Source: Haliclona indistincta
Taxonomy: Eukaryota; Porifera; Demospongiae; Haplosclerida; Chalinidae
Reading direction: 5' to 3'
Length of the DNA stretch: 64,000 nt
Assembly: GCA_964017065.1 (NCBI GenBank)
Contig: OZ024786.1
Location: forward strand, 5,991,781 to 6,055,780
A model generated the notes under the pieces. It had not been told where the DNA came from. It saw only the letters and a list, made by a program, of their open reading frames with translations, and did not search any database. Below, one piece after another: positions 1 to 10,295 of this stretch (position 1 is the stretch's first letter; each line of letters begins with the position of its first letter). The position numbers were made by a program, and so were the translations under genes.

Positions 1-345
1 TACCTCAACACTAGCAGAGCTGCTCTGGTAAGACATCCTTGCTCTTCCAGTTAGCTTGCGGAGTCTAGCTCGTACATGGGCAGAAACACACGCTAACCTG
101 CTCGCTAAACGCTGGCTGTCTTTCTTGACAACAACGATTCTGTCTGGAATGCTGTTGTTCAAAAGCTCACTGTAGTCTGGTGCGTCAAACGAGTACCAGT
201 AAAGCAACATCGAGTGTGGTATCTCTACTAGACACAGAACGTCAGTGTCTGTCGGAGGAGACTTGATAGACACCTTGTCGCTTGACACGGCAGTGCACGA
301 AGTAGGTCTTCCGCGACGGCGAGCACCGCAGTGCCATAAAAAAAG
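1..345 (-). CDS. Edge-truncated open frame with AT-hook
   Basis: The minus strand stays open from about 345 to the window edge, with no ATG. The reading starts with a basic motif, ARRRGRP, which fits an AT-hook DNA-binding motif. A mixed hydrophobic/charged stretch follows, containing PPTDTDVLCLVEIP and then LRKLTGRARM. Composition and length, about 115 codons without a stop in AT-rich DNA, suggest real coding. I do not recognise the family. It is probably an internal or C-terminal exon of a gene continuing left of the window, and a mobile-element origin is possible given the neighbours. Confidence 0.4.
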
Positions 346-700
346 GACCCGCCCACATGCGAATAAACTGACTACCGTAAGCGGGACCGTTAGTAAATTA
401 ATTTTGAATTATCAGTACCAGGTAAACCAAAAATTCCTATTGTGGGTAAAATATGCAAATGTCTACCATATCCAAAACAAGCACAAGGCGAAGCTATTTA
501 TAGCACTATCTTGAATCCTGATCGAACTAAGCCAGAAATTTGCTTGGCAACCACAAAAAAATGAGAGAAATATTGAAATTCTTCAAAATTCTAAATCTAA
601 TGTATTGCAGCGATTAGTAAGCGGCGAACTCCTCTGGGAAAAAACTAGTGCATATGCACACGCTTCGCTATGCGTACATGTAGGTTAAACACCGAGGTGG

Positions 701-1003
701 AGGTGTATATGGGAATTTGGACACCGAGGGCGAAGCCCGAGGTGTGCAAATTCACATATACACCGACAACGAGGTGTTTAACCTATTTAAACTATGTGCA
801 TTGTATGGTGCATTGTATGGTGCATTGTATGGCTTGTATGGTGCATTGTATGGCAAAGAGGTGTTTAACCTATTTAAACTATGTGCATTGTATGGCTTGT
901 ATGGTGCATTGTATGGCATTGTATGGTGCATTGTATGGCTAATGGTATAATAAGTGGTGCATTGTATGGCTTTGCTGCAGGTGTATATGGGAATTTGGAC
1001 ACC
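701..1003. repeat. Minisatellite of GCATTGTATGG units with flanking inverted repeat
   Basis: Repeated GTGCATTGTATGG-like units of 11-13 bp fill about 795-975. A longer unit beginning GAGGTGTTTAACCTATTTAA occurs twice, near 770 and 859. The phrase GTGTATATGGGAATTTGG is present at about 704 and again at about 981, and its reverse complement is at about 745-765. The array therefore sits inside a small inverted and direct repeat structure. The open frames across it are by-products of the repeat. Confidence 0.8.
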
Positions 1004-1589
1004 TCATTACATCAAAGAGAATTATTCATGTCATAGTTTAAAGTTGATTAGCCACGCATCTCTAGAGCACGTATCCAGGTCGAACTAAGCTTTCTCGACG
1101 TTAGATGATCTTGGGCGCTGCGCTTTCAGGTCGCTCTCAATGCCCGTGATACGTTAGTTGCAGATAGTATACGAAAATGTTATACGGAAAAATTGATTAC
1201 CGTGTCCAATTATTTCTGGCACTGTTTTGATCTCCTTCTGACACTGCTTCAGCTGTTCATGTTATAATGCTCTGTTATAATTATTTTTGTAAACATGATT
1301 AAAATGCAACAGCAACATGTTTAAATTGCTATTGTCTGTTGTACTTGCTTTCAATTCACTTAATAAATTGCTGTTATTAATTGGATCCTTTATTGATAAT
1401 GATACTGATTTATAAATCATTATTGTGTAATCGATTTAACAACACTTTGAATCAGTTTGAACACATACATTTATAGCGACAGACAACAATCAGTTTACAA
1501 CATGAAACACATAGGGGCCGTGTATGACACAGCAAGATACAACGCATATTGTTCTAAACACAAAGTTCACATAAGAGTCTAGCACTCTG
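1004..1589. other. No gene seen
   Basis: AT-rich sequence with no convincing open frame on either strand. It contains TTATAA-rich tracts and no recognisable repeat. Confidence 0.5.
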
Positions 1590-2231
1590 TTACATCACTC
1601 CCTCATCAGAGAGAGAGCTCGTCCCGAGCGATGACTTGATTTTAGCTGGTATTGTCTGTTCTGAACATCTGACTCTACTTGTACTGGCACAACAGCTGTA
1701 TGAAAGGAAGGTACGTACTCGTGTTGTTCTAACATGCACAGTCGGAACTTGAGCTTTTGATTGTGGTGCTCTCGCTCTCTTGCGACCTCCTCTCAACTTC
1801 TTTAGTTGTCCACCCTTCCAGTCCTGTATGCTGGGGTGGTAGGTGACGATTCCCAATTGTCGACACACGCCCTCCGACAGCAGAAGCTGGTCTGCAGCAT
1901 CCATTTTAATGTACACCATTGTCTTCATCTCCTTGCCATCGAAAGACAGTGTCAACTCCATTCGCCCATGAAGTTCGAACGGTCTCCTGTCGTAGCCGTG
2001 AGGTGTCTTATCTGCTGTTCTGAAGTTCCTTTTCTTCAGCATGGCTACAGCAGCTATTTTTTTGAACAACTGCGCTCCGATTATAGTGATGTCTGCGCCA
2101 GTGTCAACGAGTCCATAGACAGGAACTCCTTCTATCTGTAGAGGCACACAGACACTGCGACTGCCATTGTCCTTCACTACGATCTGTTTACAATGATCTT
2201 GGTCTGAATCAGCTGGGAAAAGGAAAGACAT
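1590..2231 (-). CDS. Retroviral-like aspartic protease, retroelement Pro domain
   Basis: This 213-residue frame contains the retropepsin active-site motif LVDTGADITIIG near residue 40. After it come a flap-like stretch and a second hydrophobic block with DQLLLSEGVCRQLGI. This is the fold of Ty3/Gypsy-type proteases, which cleave Gag-Pol polyproteins as dimers. The frame ends in a basic tail (LRGGRKRAR) and stops at 1590. No reverse transcriptase or integrase follows in frame. The zinc-knuckle frame lies just upstream on the same strand, one frameshift away. It is either a decayed Gag-Pro fragment or a retroelement-derived cellular gene. Confidence 0.7.
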   Translation of the reverse strand: MSFLFPADSDQDHCKQIVVKDNGSRSVCVPLQIEGVPVYGLVDTGADITIIGAQLFKKIAAVAMLKKRNFRTADKTPHGYDRRPFELHGRMELTLSFDGKEMKTMVYIKMDAADQLLLSEGVCRQLGIVTYHPSIQDWKGGQLKKLRGGRKRARAPQSKAQVPTVHVRTTRVRTFLSYSCCASTSRVRCSEQTIPAKIKSSLGTSSLSDEGVM

Positions 2232-2455
2232 GGGATCAGGGTGAGCTGGATCTGGTGTGTGTGGAGCATTTTCCTGCTTGAAGTGGACAATTCTGTTTCT
2301 TGACTTCTGGTTAGATCCCTTCTCTCTGCCGGAGTCTGGTTGCGACAGTTGCTTGCTAGATGTCCCAGCTCTCCACAGTTATAGCAGCGAAACAGTGGCA
2401 TATCTTTTATATATAGCTCACGGCAAGATTCTCTGCGGATATTTCTCTCTCAATC
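2232..2455 (-). CDS. CCHC zinc knuckle, Gag nucleocapsid-like segment
   Basis: The motif CYNCGELGHLASNC matches the retroviral-type CCHC knuckle (CX2CX4HX4C), which binds nucleic acid in Gag proteins. The reading is open upstream to about 2455, where an AG acceptor (attgag) follows a stop. Downstream the sense shifts frame near 2320 into the protease frame. One frameshift therefore separates the knuckle from Pro in this copy. It is part of the same Gag-Pro unit as its neighbours. Confidence 0.65.
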
Positions 2456-2540
2456 GAATTACAATAGAAAGCTGCCACACCGGAACGGAGAGGTGCCTGC
2501 AAACATGTTCACCATGTAAATTTATTAGCATAGTTGGGGC

Positions 2541-2798
2541 TTATAATACCTCAAAGCCACTTTCCTTGAGACTGAAACTGTTTTTCACTGTTTGCTGCAC
2601 TAGTCGGTGCAACTCTTCCAGGACCCTCTTTATTTCCGTCACATCTTGCTCAAGCTTAGCTTGGTTAGCTTCTAGAGCATTAAACTTCTGGCTTTGACTA
2701 CCTGTTTTGGCAGCAATAAAATCCATGATAGGAAACAGGGCGTGAGCTCGTGCTGCTGCCGACAGTTCAATTCGATCTCGCGCGGGTCGATCAGCCAT
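2541..2798 (-). CDS. N-terminal Gag-like exon with coiled coil
   Basis: The frame begins with MADRPARDRIEL, which has a clean ATG, and runs for 85 codons. Its second half is a predicted amphipathic helix (LEANQAKLEQDVTEIKRV), suited to a coiled coil. It ends GFE followed by GAG|GTATTA, a plausible splice donor that would join it to the zinc-knuckle segment about 90 bp further on. The order coiled coil, CCHC, protease is that of a Gag-Pro gene. I infer the intron from the donor/acceptor pair; it is not proven. Confidence 0.5.
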   Translation of the reverse strand: MADRPARDRIELSAAARAHALFPIMDFIAAKTGSQSQKFNALEANQAKLEQDVTEIKRVLEELHRLVQQTVKNSFSLKESGFEVL

Positions 2799-2930
2799 AG
2801 GTAGATTATGGTCTACATGTAAAAATATCAGTACCAAGATAAACATTACCAAAACCGTGTACACTTTACCTGCAGTAAAAATAGTTCATTTCAGGATATA
2901 TTGCTGCTTGCAGGTATCATTTTCTTGCAG

Positions 2931-3374
2931 ACTTCTACTGTGACATCTGTGAGACTGACCTCTCATTCAAATCCAAATATGATCGTCATATCCGAACAAA
3001 ACGACACCAGCAACTGGCTCTATCAACTGAAACTGACCATGAAGCAACTGTTGAAGAAATGGCAGATGACGATGGTTTTGATTCAGGGCATGACTCGGTG
3101 CCAGTTAGTTCTCCTCTTCATTATGAGGTATTATAGTGATAATCATGAGTCGTGATGATTTACTAAGCATTCTAAGTGAAAACTCAACTTTCAATGTTCG
3201 TTACATAATTGCTTGTTTTCATGTATAATAGACGAAGAAGAAGACTCTGAGATCTTGGAGAATTTGATGGTTGTTGGAGATAATGATGCTGACTATTCAC
3301 CATTTCCTTCTAGAATCTTCTCTCTAATTTACATGCTTACACATGGAAATCGACAAGCATGCAGAATGGATTAA
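2931..3374 (+). CDS. Two-exon U1-type zinc-finger gene fragment
   Basis: After a strong acceptor (tttcttgcag, ending 2930) an open frame reads FYCDICETDLSFKSKYDRH, with the second His of the finger at RTKRHQQ. This CX2CX12HX5H spacing fits a U1/matrin-type C2H2 finger. An acidic tail, EEMADDDGFDSGHDS, runs to a GAG|gta donor near 3127. A second acidic exon-like stretch (about 3232-3374) contains DADYSPFPSRIFSLIY, a phrase I associate with uncharacterised transposon-linked proteins of sponges and cnidarians. The two frames do not join in phase by the simplest splice, so this may be decayed. Confidence 0.45.
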
Positions 3375-3376
3375 AG

Positions 3377-3700
3377 CAATAAGTGTTTTACTACACTGTC
3401 GGCTGACTTGTCTTTGATAGCAGCTGCTTCTGACCACTTCGTAAAGAAATCCGTCACAGATTTTGTACTAATGGTAGTAATTGCCCCTTGTCACAATGGT
3501 TTTTACAGGACATTCATTTCTCTGCAATGACGTCTTCGCCAGGCACACCATCACTATGGATATGATTACTGTTTGTTATGGGCCCTGAACAAATTACTAT
3601 GCCATGGGAAATCCCAAAAAGGTTCTAGAATTAGTATTATGCTTGCTGAAGTAAAATATTAGCGGTATTGTGTTTCTTCATAGAGTACCACTGCTAGTGG
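3377..3700. other. No gene seen
   Basis: No supported reading frame or repeat structure. Confidence 0.4.
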
Positions 3701-4043
3701 CTATGTGTGTACGTATGAATTGAAATTATAAAAATTATGTATGAATGATTTAAAGAAGCATGCCAAGAAGAAGTCATCCTGTTGTAATGGTGGGTATGAT
3801 TTAAGCACCATGTCCGTCGACACTTTCTTGCCTGTGATAATCTCTCTTCTTCTGACGTAAGTTCTGGCCATTACTTCTTTCATGGCAAGGTTTGTTTGTA
3901 CGTCGGCATTCCAAAGCGAGGACCTTTAAATGTCGTCCATGTGAGGCTTCATCCTCTCCTTCATTTATGATAGGCATAGGACCTTCAATTGGCATAGATT
4001 TTATCTGGTTTTTGTCTCGGGCGAATGCGACCAATAAAATCAA
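3701..4043 (-). pseudogene. SAMD3-like conserved family fragment, frameshifted
   Basis: Two overlapping minus frames carry INEGEDEASHGRHLKVLAL, then MKEVMARTYVRRREIITG and SYPPLQ. Their order matches a family of uncharacterised SAM-domain (SAMD3-like) proteins with an acidic-aromatic motif followed by a basic RRR/K block and a YPFL-type motif. A frameshift near 3885 separates the halves. Its N-terminal side abuts an integrase remnant, so this looks like a chimeric junction. The family assignment comes from recall of motif order. Confidence 0.4.
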
Positions 4044-4330
4044 TACCGATCATATGCCAGAGTGACTTAACAGGTATAGGATTGAGACAGGGAGTGCCTG
4101 TTGTCAACTTCCTGTTCATAAGTTGACACACATCACACCTATACTATAACCAATTGTGATGAAACATCAAATATAAACGTACCAACTGCACATCCTTGTA
4201 CATGCCCGTCCACATGAACCTTTCCTTAATTCTGTGCATAGTACGTACTCTGCCCAAATGCCCAGATGTAGGTTCGATATGACAAGAGTGCAGAATCGCC
4301 TTGCGCTCTTCTTCATTCCTTCCTCTTTGT
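4000..4330 (-). pseudogene. Integrase remnant with H2C2 zinc-binding domain
   Basis: Reading the minus strand gives LHSCHIEPTSGHLGRVRT followed by HRIKERFMWTGMYKDV. After frame breaks come the degraded CDVC region and a stretch equivalent to HMIGIDFIG. This is the N-terminal zinc-binding domain and the start of the catalytic core of a Ty3/Gypsy-type integrase. Stops and shifts interrupt it, and the core is cut off after its first catalytic-region motif. It meets the SAMD3-like fragment on the 3' side. Confidence 0.55.
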
Positions 4331-4344
4331 TATTAATTAGTTAA

Positions 4345-4505
4345 CCAGGTTTAAGCTGCTTCCTTTTTCTTATCTGGATTCAGTAACTATTTGACACGAG
4401 CAGCTCTTTTAATATACTTTCACAATTTTTTATAGCTGTCACTAGAAACAAAGCTTTTTTGTCTCGGGTAAGTTACTGTAGGAAGCTCGGCGATCAGCTA
4501 AAATT
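4345..4505. repeat. Dispersed repeat, copy 1 (copy 2 at 7935-8092)
   Basis: The block shares long near-identical phrases, such as CTCTTTTAATATACTTTCAC and GCTGTCACTAGAA, with 7935-8092 in the same orientation. I see no coding potential. It may be a remnant end of one mobile-element family. Confidence 0.7.
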
Positions 4506-4607
4506 TTGCTTGGTCTGTTTTGCAAATATTTGGCTTGGTCTGCTAAGTGGTACTGTCCTGACTATAGAAACTATTTGCACTCAGTAATGTTAATCACGAG
4601 AAGCAGT

Positions 4608-5017
4608 TTAAGTTTTTTTCATAAAAATAATTAGTAAAAAATCCATATCTTTGGTAGCAGGAGGAGCTCTTACAAATTTGTTGTCTGGAAACATCGCAGT
4701 TAAGCATTAGCCCAATGTTGCCAGGTTGAGCTAAGAATGGGTATCCATTTACTTCTTCCACACACGCCCTTCATACAAATATCCTTGTGGTATTTGTCTG
4801 CACCGCCACTATTCACACATGCTCAACATTCCTTGAAGAACTGTATGTGATATTCTATGTTCACTCTAGCAATAACATTACCCCGTATGCTTTCCACAAC
4901 TGCTTCCTTTAGCTCATCACATAATCGCTCCAGATCACTCTTCACATGGCCCCTCTTCACTCGTCTACGCTTGGGCTTGGCTTTAGTAGGCTGCTTGGCA
5001 TGCCATTTTTTGCCCAT
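4608..5017 (-). CDS. Basic coding-like segment, unrecognised
   Basis: A minus frame starts MGKKWHAKQPTKAKPKRRRV, a lysine/arginine-rich nuclear-targeting-like start. It continues with a helical acidic/basic stretch and stops near 4823. A second open stretch in another frame (about 4610-4730) has a protein-like composition and includes NGYPFLAQPGNIGLML. The two may be parts of one broken gene. No family recognised. Confidence 0.3.
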
Positions 5018-5559
5018 CCTCTCATATTATCATTTCTTGAAGCACAAACTGAACAAGAGATTGGACTGATTTTTAATTCTTAGAATCTGCAAGACGTGTG
5101 GTTATTGTGAACCAGCTAGGTGCATGTGCAAGACAATGCTAACTACCACCATTGTGTCCAGCAACGCTGTACCATCAGTCTCCGGAGTCGACGACGCACC
5201 AACATCAAATCATTCATCATCATTCCTCTACATATATGAGACATGTGAGCTGACGCTTTCACTAAACTGTACCGAAGTCTACGATGAGTCTCTGAACAGC
5301 AACGGCAACTCTTCGGCATCCTCGCCCATCCTCGCCCAACTCAGTGTCTCATATACCAACAAACTTATTCACACCAACCAACAAACTTATTGTCTTGTCA
5401 TTTTGTCTCAACGCTGGCAGGCAGGGCTGACTTGAGTGTCCACCAAGGCCCACCAAGCACAATAAGAAATGCTTGTAGTATCACGCATTTACAAAGTTTG
5501 ACCTAAACGATACAGCTATAAGCCTTTCAATAACTGGTTCTAATAGATCTTTTGGATGA
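5018..5559. other. No supported gene
   Basis: A Ser/Thr-rich plus frame at 5124-5435 is open for 103 codons, but it has no motif and no relatives I recognise. It could be chance. Confidence 0.3.
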
Positions 5560-5950
5560 TGTGGCAAGTTTTCTAGTAGTGCAAATAGTACTTGCACTTC
5601 TCGTTGAAGGTATTCTATTGTCTTCCACTACAGCGATAACACCAATGCTTGGTGCAATAGTACCTAGGGTGTGCATCATATGCCAGATCAAAGATCCAAG
5701 ATATATCCAAGATCCTCTCCAGCAGCAATTTTGGTCACTGCATAAGCTGTTTTGCAGGAGATTTTAGCTTGGTAGGAGATTTTGCTAGTCAGGGATCTTG
5801 GGCTCTAGAATTATTGCTGGAGATGATCTTGGCTTCCTCTCTCGGCGAAACTCTTTGAAGCGGTTTTGTAAACCAATGATAAGTGCTCCAGTTGGTGTGC
5901 CGATCTTCGCTTTTATCCAAGGGTACCTTGTTGTGATTAGTGTGGCCACG
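5560..5950 (-). pseudogene. SAMD3-like fragment, copy A
   Basis: The minus strand reads YPWIKAKIGTPTGALIIGLQ followed by NRFKEFRRERE, then degrades with stops. The same segment occurs at 41049-41374 (copy B) with over 90 percent similarity by eye. The YPW/YPFL motif followed by an RFK basic block is typical of the conserved region of SAMD3-like invertebrate proteins. It is an isolated exon-sized fragment, not an intact gene. Confidence 0.5.
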
Positions 5951-6835
5951 GTAAAAGTCCTTATGCAGTAAAAGAATGACCGATGTGTGCTAGTTGCAAT
6001 CTATCAGGAGCAGTACAGCGGTTCTTACAGTAAAGCACAAACCATAGAGCATAAGCTTCCAGTATAATAAAATTTCAGATGTGGGGTCAATTATAATAGA
6101 AAGTCTTGATGACTATAAAGTGCACAAAATAAAGGTTTGCCTGTTGTTCGCTATTTGGATAGTTTATTTTTTCGCCAAATAGAATTGGAAAAACACTAGC
6201 TCGCTCGATGACACTGGTTTCTCCACCTGCTTGTACCTCTTCAAAGTACAACTATTAGAGTGTACTTCCTCAAATGAGTCATAATCTCCACCATGTCATC
6301 ACCTTTGTTCTCATTCTTGTCAAGTACTCCTAGAGGTACCTAAGTAACAACGTGATTAATATAAAATAAGGAATTATACTTGAATGATACTATTATACTA
6401 TTATACACTGTTGTCACTTACAATTTGCACCGTAAATGCTGATTTGCAATCTGTTCAGTCTCCTTGGGAGCAGTTGCGCCTGTTGAAGGGGTAGTTGGTA
6501 ATTGAAAATCTAATAATTAAAATTTGAATAAAAATCGTCCATTCTCTCACTGGTTAGTGTTTGAGTAAAGGCAGAATGAGCCTGAAAAATTCTGGAAGCC
6601 TTTGTGGCTGTCTCCTAGTACCCACACCTGTGTTTTGTAGATAAATTATTGTAAGTATATCATGTGCAAACCCAAACAATGTATTGTTTGCCTAGTAATG
6701 CCATAACTTTTTTTGTATTTTTCTAAAGCAGCCCAGTAAGATTTTGATTTTGCTATTTTCTGCGTATCTTTTAGATTGATGTGACCTATTATAAAATCAT
6801 TTGAGCCATTTGAGGGAAAATTTGGCTTACACTTA
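5951..6835. other. No gene seen
   Basis: AT-rich sequence without convincing coding frames, ending where the hAT terminal sequence begins. Confidence 0.4.
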
Positions 6836-7523
6836 CAGTAGTGCTGTGCGATTACATCGTTGTTACCGATTAATCGATTATTTCTCTACACTCGATACAA
6901 AATCGAACGAAAATAGCTTAATCGATTGTCCACGTGCACGCGGCGCGCGCTGCCGGCTAGTTGTTTACTGTGCACGCGAACTTTATCACGTGATCTAAAA
7001 CGTGCAGAAAACGATTGCTAGAGCTTCTTATACAAGCTACCTGCCATCGATCATCTGCCATGAGCGAGCCTAACTACCTGAAGGACGCTGATTTACTTCC
7101 TCTCAAGAACGCGACTAGTAAAGTGTGGAAGTTTTTCGGTTTTAAACACAAGGATGGAGTAATCAGCGATCATAGTCACGTGAGTTTGTTTGGTCATCGT
7201 GCGTGAGTCGTAGTTATGACGCTGTTGTTTCACAGGTTTACTGTGCAATTGCCAGTTGCAACAAGAGAGAACTGAAATACTGTGGGAATACCACGAATCT
7301 TGGAAACCACCTTAAGTCAAAACACCTTTCCATATATCGTACTTCTGGTCTCTCGAACGACAGGAACACACGTGACAGAGAGAATGATGACACAGGTTCT
7401 AGTCAGGGTAAAATTGAAAATGCCTTTATAACAAAGCTACCTAGCTCCAGTAAGAAGGCAAAACAATTAACAGATGCAGTCTCATTGGAAAGTTCGACGT
7501 TTCCGGATCATCTCCTGGTATAA
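6836..7523 (+). mobile_element. 5' end of a hAT transposon with split BED zinc finger
   Basis: The block starts with a hAT-like terminal sequence, CAGTAGTGCTGTGCGATTAC. A frame from about 7060 (MSEPNYLKDADLLPLKNA) gives the first half of a BED finger, SKVWKFFGFKHKDG. A GTGAGT donor near 7181 and a TTTCACAG acceptor near 7235 lead to the second half, CAIASCNKRELKYCGNTTNL with HLKSKH. The BED finger binds DNA ends of hAT elements. The catalytic and dimerisation domains are absent: sequence after about 7523 is unrelated. I saw no second terminal repeat. Confidence 0.6.
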
Positions 7524-7814
7524 ACTCCAAATGATATGCATCATGTTCTTTTTCATACTCTCAAATTGCTCTATCAGCTCTTCATGTTCCTCGCAACTTA
7601 ATATTGATGATACAATTAGAATTGATTGCTTGATCATCAGGTACAATGATAGTGATCAGTGTAAAATGATATTGATGTGTACCATGCGTAGAGTCTACAC
7701 ACAAGATTGTAGAAGCATACTTTATGTACAGCTCAAGACTGGTACAGGTATTCAAGTGGGTTTGCATTATAGCGATCCCTTTAAGCTTTTTTTGGTGAGC
7801 ATTGACTAAATTAA

Positions 7815-8092
7815 TAGTTGGCTTTAGACCAAGCTCGAGCAGCTTGCTTCTTTTTGCAGCATTCAGTGAGTAGTTTGCTTTTAACCAGGTTCGAACAGCT
7901 TGTTTCTTTTTGTCTGCATTCACTGAATAGTTTGCTTTCGAGCAGGTTCGAGCAGCTTGCTTTTTCTTATCTGAATTATGGCACAAGCAGCTCTTTTAAT
8001 ATACTTTCACAATTTTTTAGCTGTCACTAGAAGCAAGTTTTTTTTGTCTCTGGTGAGTTACTGTAGAAAGCTTGGCGATCAGCTAAAATTTT
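7815..8092. repeat. Tandem units of about 57 bp plus dispersed repeat copy 2
   Basis: Three degenerate units begin at about 7815, 7871 and 7928. Each contains GAGCAGCTTG(C/T)TTCTTTTT or a variant. They run into the segment shared with 4345-4505. The Lys/Leu-rich minus frame across them is a by-product. Confidence 0.65.
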
Positions 8093-8601
8093 TGTGTTTT
8101 ACATGATAACAATTGATAACAAATAGACTTATGGACATATATAGACTTGTTATATAGACTTCAAACCACCGCTCTATCATAAAGAAGAGCGACGACTAGT
8201 TGACACGTAGCGCAGATAGACGAGTGGAGGCGAGCTAGAAACGTTGCTCGCTTTCGATCGTTAGTCGCGAGTCCACATCTGCGCACAGCATGCCGTGGCA
8301 GGGGAGGAGTTTCAAAAGCCAGGGTGGAGTTTGTTACAGTGGCGCACATGCATGGCTGGCGACCCAAAGAGCTTCTGTGTGGACAGTTTAATGCTAGAGG
8401 CGCTTGACTTACCAAAACATTAACGTTGTGTAAGAGTACTGCTGAGTGTTGTTCGCCATCGAAGATTGCACTTTCTCTGTTCAGAACTACGTAAAAACAA
8501 CTTTAGCTCGCCTCGTCTTTTCAAAAACAAATGCCATTTCTTTGTTTACAAAATCCGTCTTGTGAGTGTTGGTTAGCTACTCGTGGCTATACTCTAAAAT
8601 A
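8093..8601. other. No supported gene
   Basis: A minus frame at 8161-8415 is open for 84 codons but has no motif. The phrase CTTCAAACCACCGCTCTA near 8159 recurs near 9360; its meaning is unclear. Confidence 0.3.
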
Positions 8602-8741
8602 TTTAGACGCCTCGGCCAATGGGATCTACGCGGTTTAGAAACCTCGGCCGGGTTATGTAACGACCTCGCTACGCTCGGTTGTCACAACAAACCCGCCTCG
8701 GTTTCTAAACAGCGTAGATCCCATGTCCTCGTCGTCTAACT
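8602..8741. repeat. GC-rich hairpin, solo copy of the Crypton end
   Basis: The arms are TTTAGACGCCTCGGCCAATG running into GGGATCTACGCGG, with the inverted counterpart at about 8700-8741. The loop half is also dyadic around a run of CG-rich bases. The sequence matches the hairpin at 55549-55702, including the phrase GCTATACTCTAAA just outside. No recombinase frame adjoins this copy, so it is a solo or deleted derivative. Confidence 0.75.
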
Positions 8742-9360
8742 TATATATATAAATGCACTGACATAATTATTAAGTCAGTTGTCACATTGATCCAGTTTGG
8801 TTTCTGTTTGTCAGTCATTATGGAGAGGACGGTCTTGTCTGTCTTAGATACTAGTGTGAATCACGTTTACCTATTGTGAACACGGCTAGTGTTCTTATAG
8901 AGGTCATGGACTCAGAAGGCACCTGACTTTGAATTTGCGAAATTCAACTTGTAAAATTGACTATCATTTTACACTGTCAGATGCTTGTGACAAGGAAGGT
9001 GCTGCTGTAGTGTTGGCTAATACATAACCAGCTACTTAGTTGATGTGCAAACTATCTTTCCAGTATAGTTACTATAGTTTTAGATACTGAGTTGATTTGA
9101 CTGTATTCTATTGTTAACAGCATTCTAAAATTAATATTAATATTAACATTAATGTTATTATTTTGTTATTAGTAACTGTTCAGATAGTATAGCAGATTCA
9201 TTCAGTAGCAGATTCATTCAGTAGCAGATTCAGATAGTAGCAGACTCTATTCAGTGGCTCTCTCTTCGCTTAGAGCAAGAGGAGCATCTTTCCCAGATAT
9301 ATTGCCAATCCAAATCTAATGGTGAGGTGCAAAGTTTAAGTAACTTAACACTGAATCATA
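8742..9360. other. No gene seen
   Basis: AT-rich sequence. It includes a short tandem AGCAGATTCATTCAGT near 9190-9230 and a TTAATATTAA-rich tract near 9130. Confidence 0.4.
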
Positions 9361-9363
9361 CCT

Positions 9364-9875
9364 TCAAACCACCGCTCTAGTACTACCTCCTCCTGCTCTT
9401 CCGGCGCATTTATGTCTAAGAGGAAAGAGATGGTGCAGTTGACGATGATGGTGTTGTTTGACGGGCGTTGAGCAAAGATGGTACAGATGACAATGATGAT
9501 TGGGATAGCTAGAGGCCTTCGGCAGAGATGGTGCAGATGACGATGATGATTGGGGTAGAGAGGCCTTCGGCAGAGATGGTGCAGATGACGATGTTGATTG
9601 AGGTAGCTGAGATGGTGTTGTTTGAGAGGCATGGGGTAGCATAGATGGTACAGATGACGATGATGGTTTGGACTTCAGGCTCTCTGATCCCAAGAACCGC
9701 CATAGGTCTGTGCGACGAATTTTACCAACGCGGACTCCGATGTGAAAGTCTTTGTTATGGCACCGCTTTGATTCATCGCACAGACTTTGTCTGCATTTTT
9801 GGGAGCAGGCCTGATGTACAGTCTCTCCTGGATGTCTTTGTATAGCCTGTTTATGGTTTGGAATAAAAACATCAT
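9364..9875 (-). CDS. Ser/Pro repeat protein fragment, frameshifted
   Basis: The minus strand gives NRLYKDIQERLYIRPAPKNA in one frame, up to AQTYGGSWDQ near 9680. It then shifts to a Ser/Pro-rich frame with repeated SSSSSAPSLPKAS. A minisatellite with a unit of about 50 bp (about 9460-9640, GATGGTGCAGATGACGATG) encodes the repeats. The N-terminal part looks like real protein but I do not recognise it. The frame change near 9690 suggests a broken gene or an unresolved splice. Confidence 0.4.
9460..9660. repeat. Minisatellite, unit about 50 bp
   Basis: Three to four degenerate units contain AGAGATGGTGCAGATGACGA and TAGAGAGGCCTTCGGC. They lie in the Ser/Pro coding stretch. Confidence 0.75.
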
Positions 9876-9957
9876 AACCTTATAATAATTTTAAATCACC
9901 GATACAGCTGTGTGCTCGTTGAGCTGCTTGCCCGCTCTATGTGACGCACTGTTGTTA

Positions 9958-10295
9958 TTACCTCTTGTGGAGGTGGTGATGATAGTGGACGTCTGGATTA
10001 ATTGTAGTTTGATTTAATGCTTTTTGTATAAATAGATCGTACCTTGTGATGACCAAGGCCTTGTTGTCAAGCAAGTAGGACCACCTTGGCCAGGAGATGC
10101 CTAAACAGTTGTAGAAAGTGGCGCAGGCCTTCCTCTGATGGTATGTGAGCGAGTGCCTGCTCGTTCCTCCAAATGTATTGTGACTATTGTCTCCTAGCAG
10201 GTGCGCCAACATTGTCGATACCGACATTTGTACTGTGCTGGTGTGATGGTTTGTGACAGCATGCATGTTTGTATGTGCCTTTCTGTCCTTGCTAG
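9958..10295 (-). CDS. Unrecognised coding-like segment
   Basis: A minus frame, open for over 110 codons with the next fragment, contains MLAHLLGDNSHNTFGG and SWPRWSYLLDNKALV. Its composition is protein-like. It lies directly 3' of the DECHE-motif fragment on the same strand and may belong to the same decayed gene. Confidence 0.3.

Noticed and set aside
670..950. Two overlapping plus frames rich in HCM / LYGA repeats
   Set aside because: They are direct translations of the GCATTGTATGG minisatellite, with no non-repeat coding part.
7582..7986. 134-codon minus frame, Lys/Ala-rich repeats
   Set aside because: Translation of the 57-bp tandem units; no motif outside the repeat.
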